This document shows, piece after piece, positions 27,920 to 35,563 of a stretch of 64,000 nt of DNA. Source of the stretch: CFX5 sp023384495 (GTDB lineage Bacteria > Chloroflexota > Anaerolineae > Caldilineales > Caldilineaceae); contig JASNZV010000005.1 of assembly GCA_048499455.1 (NCBI GenBank), positions 186,001 through 250,000 of the forward strand, written 5' to 3'. The notes under the pieces are model-generated. The model saw only the letters and a program-made list of their open reading frames with translations. It was not told the origin of the DNA and searched no databases. Position 1 is the first letter of the stretch. Each line of letters starts with the position of its first letter. The translations under genes were made by a program, and so were the position numbers.

Positions 27920-28011
27920 ACAGAGAACACAAAGGGCGCAGAGAAATAGGCAATGGCTCGTCCTGTGCACAATATCCTCTGTGCGCTCTGCGCCTCCTCT
28001 GTGTTCTCTGT
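27920..28011. repeat. ACACAGAGAACAC-type inverted repeat, copy 2
   Basis: Arms ACAGAGAACACA (27920-27931) and its complement (28000-28011) enclose a second complementary pair, GGCGCAGAG and CTCTGCGCC. The loop sequence AATGGCTCGTCCTGTG is shared with copy 3 near 46386, so the elements are homologous beyond their arms. Confidence 0.75.
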
Positions 28012-28058
28012 GTTCCTGCTGTACGCCGCGCCCGCCTTGCGCGCAAACGCCAGATAGA

Positions 28059-28087
28059 TTGACATGCCCGCCAACTGCATGTTAGAC
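28059..28087 (+). promoter_or_regulatory. Candidate promoter for the sugar ABC operon
   Basis: TTGACA (28059-28064) is followed after 17 nt by TTAGAC (28082-28087). The -35 box is perfect and the -10 box is weak. It is placed about 75 nt before the binding-protein ATG. Confidence 0.45.
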
Positions 28088-28161
28088 TTGCGCCACCATA
28101 CCACTCACTTCCATTTACCTCCGATCAAAGCCGGCTGAAACTGCACGAAGGAGAGAAAGCC

Positions 28162-29508
28162 ATGCAAGAGAAGACCACAGCGACGCCCGCCATGAGCCGC
28201 CGCGCATTCCTGCGCAATTCGGCGTTGGGCTTGGGGGCGCTCACCCTGGCGGCCTGCGCCGCGCCCGTGGCCGCGCCAGCCGCACCGGGCGCCGCCGCGC
28301 CCGAGGCAGCTGCGACCAACATTACCTTTCTGACTCAGGGTGGCGTCGATTCGGAAAATCGCTACATCCCGATCCAAGAGATGTTTGCCGAGGTTGACCC
28401 CAACGTCACTGTCGAGATGATCTGGCACCCTGGCGGCGCGATTGAAATTCAGCAGAAGCTGCTCACCATGATCGCCGGTGGCGAAGCGCCGGACATGTAT
28501 TGGACGCACACCTACATCAACCCAGGCCTGGCCAAGCGCAACGTGCCGCTGGCTCTGGACGATCTCTTTGCCAGCGACACCAGTTGGAGCATGGACGACT
28601 ATTTTGCCGCGCCGATTGCCGACTTCCAACTGGACGGTAAGCAGTACGCTATGCCGCGCGAGACGACAAGCTCGGTCATGATCTACAACAAGACGCTCAT
28701 CGAAGAGAGCGGCGCGCCGCTCCCCACCGAAGATTGGACGTGGGATGACTTTGTCGAGATCGCACGCACCGTCACCCGGGGCGAAGGCGCGGAAAAGGTC
28801 TACGGGGTGGCGAACTTCAATGCCAACGCCTACACCTTTGTGCGCGTTTGGCAGAAGGGGGGCGATGTGGTGAGCGACGACCGCACCCAGTTCACCATGA
28901 ACGAGGAGCCGGGCGTGGCCGCCGTGCAGTCGATTGCTGATCTGATCCACCAGGATGGCGTACACATCACCGGCGCCGAGCTGGCCGGGCGCCCCTTTGC
29001 CGAGGTCTTCCTCACCGGCACCATCGGCATGTTCCCGCAGTTCTCGGTCTTTTCGGCGATTCTGCCGGCGGAGTTCGAGTGGGATATCACGCACATGCCG
29101 CACAACGCCGACGAAGCGCGCACGACGCGCGTCGCCTCGGCGGGCCACAGCATCTATTCGGGCACGCAGAAGGTCGAAGCGGCCTGGTCGTGGCTGCGCA
29201 TGGTCGAAAGCCAGGCCGCCTTTGAGCACCTGGCCGCTACCGGCCTAAGCGTCCCCTCGCACCGGGCTGTGGCCGAAAGCCCGGCCTACCTGAGCGAGGA
29301 TACGCCGCCCGAGTCCAAGCACGTCTTCCTTGAAGGGCTGAACTATGGCCGCCCCGAGCCGGTGGCCGGTGACTGGATTGGCGTCCACCGTGAGATCACC
29401 TCGGCGCTGGAGGGCGTCTATGGCATCAGCGCGCGCGACCCCAAAACGGCGCTCGATGACATCGCCGACCTGGTGAACGACCTGATCGCGGCGGAGCCGG
29501 CGGCGTAG
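28162..29508 (+). CDS. Sugar ABC transporter substrate-binding lipoprotein (family 1)
   Basis: The 448-residue protein has a Tat lipoprotein signal ('MSRRAFLRNSALGLGALTLA' then 'ACAAPVAAP'). The mature part has family 1 SBP features: 'ITFLTQGGVDSENRYIPIQE', 'QQKLLTMIAGGEAPDMYWTH', 'YAMPRETTSSVMIYNKTLIE', and 'EDWTWDDFVEIARTVT'. It should bind an oligosaccharide or related solute outside the membrane for the two permeases that follow. No ATPase gene is present in this window; such systems often share a distant MsmK/UgpC-type ATPase. GAAGGAGAG precedes the ATG. Confidence 0.95.
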   Translation: MQEKTTATPAMSRRAFLRNSALGLGALTLAACAAPVAAPAAPGAAAPEAAATNITFLTQGGVDSENRYIPIQEMFAEVDPNVTVEMIWHPGGAIEIQQKLLTMIAGGEAPDMYWTHTYINPGLAKRNVPLALDDLFASDTSWSMDDYFAAPIADFQLDGKQYAMPRETTSSVMIYNKTLIEESGAPLPTEDWTWDDFVEIARTVTRGEGAEKVYGVANFNANAYTFVRVWQKGGDVVSDDRTQFTMNEEPGVAAVQSIADLIHQDGVHITGAELAGRPFAEVFLTGTIGMFPQFSVFSAILPAEFEWDITHMPHNADEARTTRVASAGHSIYSGTQKVEAAWSWLRMVESQAAFEHLAATGLSVPSHRAVAESPAYLSEDTPPESKHVFLEGLNYGRPEPVAGDWIGVHREITSALEGVYGISARDPKTALDDIADLVNDLIAAEPAA

Positions 29509-29631
29509 CGGGGATAAGCGATTCGAGGGGACTTGGCGAGATTGGCGAAATTTCAGAGCGTGAGGCGCTGTCTCCTCCCATTTCTTCAGCTCCCCTGATC
29601 TGCCAAACTCACTGGAGCACAGATTGAATTT

Positions 29632-29707
29632 GTAGCGGCGGTTTCCGGGCGTCCGCCGGGCGCGCCACCCCGACTGTAACCAACAGCGGTATGGAAACTG
29701 CCGCTAC
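29632..29707. repeat. 15-bp inverted repeat between binding protein and permease genes
   Basis: Arms at 29632-29646 (GTAGCGGCGGTTTCC) and 29693-29707 pair with a single mismatch. The hairpin lies past the binding-protein stop and could protect that message or lower permease expression. An ATG at 29691 falls in the hairpin, which argues against using it as the permease start. Confidence 0.65.
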
Positions 29708-29762
29708 GGATTCTCGATCGACTGAAATCCCTCTCGATTTCGTGATTCAACCTGAGGAAGAG

Positions 29763-30686
29763 ATGAGTTTTGCGTCAATTCCAAAGCCCCGCCGCGGTCG
29801 TTCGCTTTTGTGGCGTGAGCATGTAGATGGCTATGTTTTCATCCTACCGTGGATGATCGGCTTCTTTGTCTTCGTCTTCGGCCCGATGGTGGCGTCGCTG
29901 CTGATCAGCTTTATGCATTGGGAAATCGTAACGCCACCGCGATGGGCAGGGTTCGCACAATATGTGCGTCTCTTCAACGACAGCCGCTTTTATCTGTCGC
30001 TCTACAATACCGCCTATTATGTCTTTATTGGCGTGCCATTGCACTTATTCCTGGCGTTGCTCGCCGCGTTGGCCATGAACCTCAACCTGCGCGGCATCCG
30101 TTTTTACCGCACCGTCTATTTCATCCCCAGCATCACACCGGTGGTGGCGAGCTCGCTGCTCTGGCTCTGGATCTTCAACCCGGAGTTTGGGCTGGCCAAC
30201 GCCGTACTCAACCGCCTGGGCCTGCCTTCGCTCTACTGGCTGCAAGACCCGCGCCTGGCCAAGCCGGCCTTCATCATCATGAGCTTCTGGACCATCGGCG
30301 GGCAGATGGTGATCCTGCTGGCCGGGCTGAAGGGGATTCCCAAGGCGCTCTATGAGGCGGCGGAGATGGATGGCGCCGGGCGCTGGGCCTCGTTCCGCCA
30401 CATTACGTTGCCCATGCTCTCGCCAGCCATCTTCTTCAATCTGATCCTGGCTATCATCGGCGCCTTCCAGGTCTTCACCCAGAGCTACATCATCACCGGC
30501 GGTGGGCCCGAAAACGCCACGCTCTTCTACGTGCTCTATCTCTACCGCATGGCCTTTGAAAACTTCCGCATGGGCTATGCCTCGGCGATGGCGTGGGTGC
30601 TCTTTGTGATCATTCTCCTCTTCACCTTCATTCAATTCCGCCTGTCGGATCGCTGGGTCTTCTACGAGGGGTCGGTGCGCGAGTAG
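29763..30686 (+). CDS. Sugar ABC transporter permease (MalF/UgpA type)
   Basis: This 307-residue membrane protein has six predicted spans and the EAA loop 'LKGIPKALYEAAEMDGAGRW' that docks on the ATPase. The start of the core is 'YVFILPWMIGFFVFVFGPMV', typical of MalF/UgpA homologues. I prefer ATG 29763, which has GAGGA just before it. An earlier in-frame ATG at 29691 would add 24 polar residues but lies in an inverted repeat with no ribosome binding site. It pairs with the next gene to form the channel. Confidence 0.92.
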   Translation: MSFASIPKPRRGRSLLWREHVDGYVFILPWMIGFFVFVFGPMVASLLISFMHWEIVTPPRWAGFAQYVRLFNDSRFYLSLYNTAYYVFIGVPLHLFLALLAALAMNLNLRGIRFYRTVYFIPSITPVVASSLLWLWIFNPEFGLANAVLNRLGLPSLYWLQDPRLAKPAFIIMSFWTIGGQMVILLAGLKGIPKALYEAAEMDGAGRWASFRHITLPMLSPAIFFNLILAIIGAFQVFTQSYIITGGGPENATLFYVLYLYRMAFENFRMGYASAMAWVLFVIILLFTFIQFRLSDRWVFYEGSVRE

Positions 30687-30742
30687 GCCAGCAGGTAGAC
30701 GTGTACGTAGATAAACAGGGAAACGAGTAAGACAGGAATCTT

Positions 30743-31642
30743 ATGACGGCTCCAGCTTCAATCGAGCAAGTTTCGCCCTCACTGACCAAACCGCGGCAAG
30801 GGTCGCAGCTCATGCGGTCGGTGGTGACGTCGCTGCTCTGGCACCTTCTGCTCAGCGCGTTCGGGATTGTGCTGATTGCGCCGCTCGTTTGGCTCATCTC
30901 CACGTCACTCAAAGAGCCGAGCGCGATCTTCATGTTGCCCCCGCGCTGGATCCCCAACCCCATCCGTTGGCAAAATTACCCAGAGGCATTGGCCGCGCAA
31001 CCCTTTTTGCGCTTTTTTCTCAACACACTCAATATCACCTTTTTCGCCACGCTGGGCACGGTGTTGACGGCTTCGATGGCGGCGTTTGGCTTTGCGCGGC
31101 TGCGCTTCCCGCTGCGCTCATTCTGGTTTGGCGTGGTGATCTCGACGCTCATGCTGCCCAGCATCGTGACGCTGATCCCCACCTTCATCCTCTTCCGCTG
31201 GCTGCGCTGGATCGACACCTTCTACCCGCTCATCGTGCCGTACTGGTTTGGCGGCGGCGCCTTTTTTATCTTCTTGCTGCGCCAGTTCTTCCTCACCGTC
31301 CCGCTGGAGTTGGACGAAGCCGCGCGCATCGATGGCGCCAGCAATTACCGTATCTATTGGCAGATCATCCTGCCGCTGGCCAAGCCAGCGCTGGCCACCG
31401 TGATCATCTTCAGCATCATCAACCATTGGAACGAATTTGTGCTGCCGCTCATCTATCTGCATAGCAGCAGCAAGTGGACCATGGCGATTGGCCTTCAGGG
31501 CTTCTCTGACCTCTATTCCACCCAATGGCACTGGCTTATGGCCGCCTCCACGGTGATGGTCGCCCCGCTGATTCTCCTCTTCTTCAGCGCGCAACGCTAT
31601 TATTTGGAAGGCATCCACATGTCTGGCATCGCCGGGCGGTAG
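30743..31642 (+). CDS. Sugar ABC transporter permease (MalG/UgpE type)
   Basis: The 299-residue partner permease has six spans, 'LIAPLVWLISTSLKEPSAIF' near its start, and the EAA loop 'VPLELDEAARIDGASNYRIY'. The C-terminus 'SAQRYYLEGIHMSGIAGR' is characteristic of this subfamily. It lies 56 nt after the MalF-type permease and completes the import system whose binding protein is encoded at 28162-29508. Confidence 0.94.
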   Translation: MTAPASIEQVSPSLTKPRQGSQLMRSVVTSLLWHLLLSAFGIVLIAPLVWLISTSLKEPSAIFMLPPRWIPNPIRWQNYPEALAAQPFLRFFLNTLNITFFATLGTVLTASMAAFGFARLRFPLRSFWFGVVISTLMLPSIVTLIPTFILFRWLRWIDTFYPLIVPYWFGGGAFFIFLLRQFFLTVPLELDEAARIDGASNYRIYWQIILPLAKPALATVIIFSIINHWNEFVLPLIYLHSSSKWTMAIGLQGFSDLYSTQWHWLMAASTVMVAPLILLFFSAQRYYLEGIHMSGIAGR

Positions 31643-31708
31643 AACCCATCCGAATGACGGGTGCGAGTCACAGCAGCTACACGTACGAATAGAGTTGGTC
31701 GCAGAGTT

Positions 31709-34700
31709 TTATTCGAATCGGTGCGTAGTAGGGTTGGGTGGCGGTGGAGGCGCGGCAGGGTGGCCCATACGGTGGACGGGTGCAGGCGATCCCGTTTGCA
31801 AGCTGGCCGGCACAAGCAGATCAAGCAGAACGCTGTGGTCACCCACCGTGACGTTGCGCACTTCAAGTTGAGACCAATAGAACGAAACTTGATGCCTGCC
31901 CGATTGTGTGATGGGGATGGCGTAGCCGCCGGCTGCGGAAGTTACTGCATAATACTCGTTGCTATCCACGATAATCGTAACACCTCCACTTCCTTCGCCT
32001 GGGTCATAGCGACCATCCCCGTTCAGATCATTCCAGACTGTGCCAACCAGAAAGCGATTGTAATGATCTAGGCGACCCACCGCCGCGCTGCAATAGTTCC
32101 CCGTTGTCACTAATGGGCCAACGCGGGTTGCGCTATCGTTGTCTTCTGCCATAGCGATGCCGACATTGGTGTAGTCACCGTCGACAGACATAATTGCCAT
32201 GCGATGACCACGCCCCGCCTGCATGCCGTCTGGGCTATTGCCACCCCAGTCGATATTGAAGCCGGCATGAGCGTACAGTGCGTTGTGCGCATAGGCAAAC
32301 ACATTGGCCCGCGCCTGGCGACAGAAAAAGCCGGCTTCCACTATCCGTTCGAACTGCCCTTGATGGTCCTGTGTGTCTCGCATAATTAGATCGGTTGAAT
32401 GGGCGTGGGCTGCCGCATAGAGGCGATTATCGAATGCCGCCGGCGGGCGCGCCGGGTAGCTGGCGAACTCAGCGGCCAATACGGCTGTATTGACATTGAA
32501 GTAGGCGCGTGGATTCGCAATATCCGGATCATCCGTTGTAGCGAGCCAAATTCCTTCTTCAGTGGGGTTAGCCCGCGCCCGATTCATCAGCCACATCATT
32601 TGTTGTTCTAGGCCGTTGGGATGGACGCCGTCAGCCGTCATATGAAACGTCCATTCTCGCCTGTCGCCAATCTCTGGAACCGGCGTTTCGGCCGATGACT
32701 CCATATACACAATTACCGGCAGATAAAGGAATTGGCCGAGCCCCAGAATCGGCGCCAGGTCGATCAGCGGCGCATCTTCTGTGTGCGGATGTACGGGCGC
32801 CGCTGTATCGAGGACGAAGGAAATCACCACCACCGGGTTGACCTGAACAGACACGGTATAGGTTCCCGGCGCCAGGCCGGCTGTCCCGAGAACAAAGCGT
32901 AGTGCGCCAGCCGCATCGGTAGTGAGTGTTGCAACGGAATTCCTATCGACGCCGACAGTCGCGTCAGCATGGGGAGGGAACCCGGTAGCTTGGATGGTGA
33001 AGTAGCTGCCGGGCGCGCCGACCGAATGATCGATCGCCAGGCTGGCCAACCCTTCTGCAAGCGTCTGTCGCGCATCTGCCGAAAGCGGCCAGCGCCATTC
33101 AGTGGCAAATAATTCGGCCAAATTTTCACCGGCGGCCAGCGAGGCTGCAATCACAAAATTGTCCACCGCATCTTGGGTGCTCTGGGCGGTGGGCCGGTTG
33201 GCGACTTGCTGCCACAGGGTGGGGATAAAATCGCCGCCATAACGACGGCGCAACTCAAAGAGATGGGCGGCAAACAGATCACTGGCCCCCAGCCCCATCG
33301 GATTAGCCGGCGCCCGATCAATGGCGAGCGTATTGAACCAGTCAAGCGTGGCATCGGCTACATAGCGCGCCAGCATCCCCTCGACCTCGGCCTGAAAGTG
33401 GGCAAAACTTTCGCCGCGGAAGGGGCCCCCAGCCACAGCGGCCGCCTCCATGGACAGGAAGCGCATAAAGACTGCATAGCCGGTTGTTATGGCGCCCGTT
33501 GCGTCATCCCCTTTATATTCGATGGAGTCGCCATAGAACCAGAAATTGCGTCCCAGTTCGTAAAAGACTACCTGATCATACTCATCGTTGTCGCGCACAC
33601 CATTGTAAAGGATGGCGAAGCTCTCATGGGTCAGTTCGATACCGGTCCAGCCCAAAAAACCACAGCCGGCGCCCCGCCCGGAACAAGTGGACGGCGCCAC
33701 AGCCACCGTCGCCCGGCCGTTGTACTGATAGTGGGGCGCAGGTTCGCGCCCGGTCGCCTGCTGATAATAAGCGTAGGCCCCATCGATGGCCGTAACGATC
33801 CGGGTGAGCACTGTCTCATCCAAATCCGGATCGGCGACAAGTAGGGCGATCTGCTCGCCTTCGTATGGATAGAGTTGCAGCTCCAGACCGTCAAACGAGG
33901 TGTAGGCATAGGGGGTGGCCCCGGTCGCGCTCGCCGTGAACTCCACCGTAAGCGCCTCAAAAGAGGGGACGGTCACACCCTGGCTGGCCGGGGTGAAGCT
34001 ATATCCAACCTTACTAGGCGTGACGGTATAGTCGCCAGCCGGCAAACCGTCGAACGTAAAGATGCCCTCCTGATTGGTTGTGGCCGAAAAGCTGCCGGCG
34101 CCGGAGAGAGCCGAAATGGTCACATCGCGCAGCGACCCACCGGTGTCAAGCGCCACATGGCCGATCATGCTGCCGCTGTTGGCCGGAGTTCCATAGACCT
34201 CGATCTCGCCGATAAAGAGCCAGTCGGTGAAAAAGTTGGTGCGCGTTTTGCGCAGGATCACCTCGACTGTGGAAAGACGAGCCTCACCGATTTGTTCAGT
34301 CCAGGCGCCACTGAAGGCGCTTCCCGGGTTGACCGTTGTTGCACCAAAGGGGGTGACCAGCTCATCGGCGCCCCACGTATCGCCAAACTGGACATTGCCC
34401 ATGTTGTAGCGGATGCGTGTGATGTCGTATTCACCACCCAGGTCGATGGTGACGGTGACTTCCAGCAACTCGTTGTAATCGTTGTTGACATAGCCGACGA
34501 CGCCATCAGGTAGCTGCGTCGAGGCCGGTTCATAGACCAGGCTGCCGTCGGTAATGTCCGCCGGGGAGATGCCCGCCCCTATAGCGGGATCGTCGGCGCC
34601 GTTGGTGGTGACGGTCACGTGTTTGCCGAGGCCAATGTTTTGGGGCTGGGATGCAGCGACGCTGGTCGGAACCGAGGCGAGCAGGCCGCAGATGACCACG

Positions 34701-34762
34701 CTCGCAGTCATGATAGCGGAGCAGAGTCTGTAACGGGGGTTGCCGGTCAAGCTTGGTGACAT
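31709..34762 (-). CDS. Large secreted multidomain protein with dead metalloprotease-like motif and CAP domain
   Basis: The 1017-residue protein begins with a signal peptide (about 1-36). A discoidin-like galactose-binding region follows ('ITRIRYNMGNVQFGDTWG'), then a carboxypeptidase-regulatory-like beta domain ('GIFTFDGLPAGDYTVTPSKV'). The next segment resembles zinc metalloproteases, but the HExxH site reads Tyr-Glu-Leu-Gly-Arg ('VVFYELGRNFWFYG'), so both metal His residues are missing. An 'FLYLPVIVYMES' segment precedes a CAP/SCP-like domain ('MWLMNRARANPTEEG', 'AAHAHSTDLIMRDTQDHQGQ'). A final SdrD-B-like domain follows ('WNDLNGDGRYDPGEGSGGV'). The likely role is extracellular binding or scaffolding. 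AGGAAAG precedes the ATG. Confidence 0.8.
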   Translation of the reverse strand: MSPSLTGNPRYRLCSAIMTASVVICGLLASVPTSVAASQPQNIGLGKHVTVTTNGADDPAIGAGISPADITDGSLVYEPASTQLPDGVVGYVNNDYNELLEVTVTIDLGGEYDITRIRYNMGNVQFGDTWGADELVTPFGATTVNPGSAFSGAWTEQIGEARLSTVEVILRKTRTNFFTDWLFIGEIEVYGTPANSGSMIGHVALDTGGSLRDVTISALSGAGSFSATTNQEGIFTFDGLPAGDYTVTPSKVGYSFTPASQGVTVPSFEALTVEFTASATGATPYAYTSFDGLELQLYPYEGEQIALLVADPDLDETVLTRIVTAIDGAYAYYQQATGREPAPHYQYNGRATVAVAPSTCSGRGAGCGFLGWTGIELTHESFAILYNGVRDNDEYDQVVFYELGRNFWFYGDSIEYKGDDATGAITTGYAVFMRFLSMEAAAVAGGPFRGESFAHFQAEVEGMLARYVADATLDWFNTLAIDRAPANPMGLGASDLFAAHLFELRRRYGGDFIPTLWQQVANRPTAQSTQDAVDNFVIAASLAAGENLAELFATEWRWPLSADARQTLAEGLASLAIDHSVGAPGSYFTIQATGFPPHADATVGVDRNSVATLTTDAAGALRFVLGTAGLAPGTYTVSVQVNPVVVISFVLDTAAPVHPHTEDAPLIDLAPILGLGQFLYLPVIVYMESSAETPVPEIGDRREWTFHMTADGVHPNGLEQQMMWLMNRARANPTEEGIWLATTDDPDIANPRAYFNVNTAVLAAEFASYPARPPAAFDNRLYAAAHAHSTDLIMRDTQDHQGQFERIVEAGFFCRQARANVFAYAHNALYAHAGFNIDWGGNSPDGMQAGRGHRMAIMSVDGDYTNVGIAMAEDNDSATRVGPLVTTGNYCSAAVGRLDHYNRFLVGTVWNDLNGDGRYDPGEGSGGVTIIVDSNEYYAVTSAAGGYAIPITQSGRHQVSFYWSQLEVRNVTVGDHSVLLDLLVPASLQTGSPAPVHRMGHPAAPPPPPNPTTHRFE

Positions 34763-34863
34763 ACGCTTTCCTATCTACAAGATTTGTGATTGTTACAAAG
34801 AGAGAATTGCCAGTACTTTCAAACATCGTCAGGCAACAAAGGCAGCATGGCGCCAGCGACCGT

Positions 34864-35553
34864 TCACTTTGACACGATGGGCAGATAGAGGTGACCGCCT
34901 TCGGCAGCGGCCACCTGCTGCCGGACCAGGGCCTGGTTATCCACCGGGTTGACCTCAATGGTGTTGGTGGTGGCGCTGCCGCGCACTTCGATATGGTCTC
35001 CACCGCTGACCTGGAGACTGGCAGTCAGTTCGACCCGGCCACCGGCGGCAATGGACCCAAGCTGGCACTGGTCACCGGAACAGGCGCCCTGGCTAGCTGA
35101 TAGGATAACCAATGTAGCCCCGGTCACCGGCGAGAGGGTAAAGCGCACCAATTCGGCAGTGTCTGGCCCGTCGTTGATGACAGTGAAGCTCAGTGCAGCC
35201 GGCCGGCCTGCGACCAGCGGTGACGCCACGCTGCCCTGGACCACCAGGTCGACTGCTTCACCCACCAGGTTGTCAACCTCGTTGGTGATGATCGGCTCGT
35301 TGGTGTCAAAGACGATGCTGGCCTGGTTCTTGACCACCGTGCCGGAGGCGATACCGGGTTTGGGTCGGATGGAGAAGGTGACATAGCCCATGCCCCGACC
35401 GCTGCCGTCTTCGGGTGGCAGGAAGCCGGCCAGGGGGTCGGCAGGAAAGTCGCCAGTAGCGTCGTCGATGGTCTTGAGATTAAAGATGTGCCTGTCGTCA
35501 GGATACCTATTAGCCAGGATTAGCGGACCATGCCTTGATAGAGAACATGGCTT
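34864..35553 (-). pseudogene. 5'-truncated remnant of a large surface protein
   Basis: The frame is open from just after a TAA at 35554-35556 to the stop at 34864. Its content looks like the last ~230 residues of a large exported protein: 'DFPADPLAGFLPPEDGSGRG', 'GYVTFSIRPKPGIASGTVVK' and 'QASIVFDTNEPIITNEV', then an Ig-like domain and the C-terminal 'HLYLPIVSK'. The first in-frame ATG (35391) is in the middle of that conserved block, with no signal peptide before it, so it is unlikely to be an independent gene. The upstream part was probably lost where it now abuts the RCC1 repeats at 35564. Confidence 0.7.
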
Positions 35554-35563
35554 TTACTTTTCC

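Larger units (their letters stand above)
27594..28161. other. 568-bp divergent intergenic region rich in repeats
   Basis: This lies between the amidohydrolase and the sugar-binding protein genes. It holds a GGGTTGGAAACC element (27675-27735), an ACACAGAGAACAC hairpin (27920-28011) and a candidate plus-strand promoter (28059-28087). I see no gene in it. Confidence 0.6.

Noticed and set aside
28105..29229. 374-residue minus-strand frame
   Set aside because: Antisense to the sugar-binding lipoprotein, whose Tat signal and SBP motifs are unambiguous.
29691..29762. Upstream start for the MalF-type permease
   Set aside because: ATG 29691 sits in an inverted-repeat arm with no ribosome binding site, whereas ATG 29763 has GAGGA just before it.
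34864..35391. Independent 175-residue gene starting at ATG 35391
   Set aside because: The ATG is in the middle of a conserved C-terminal block and the frame continues upstream without a start or signal peptide; treated as a remnant.
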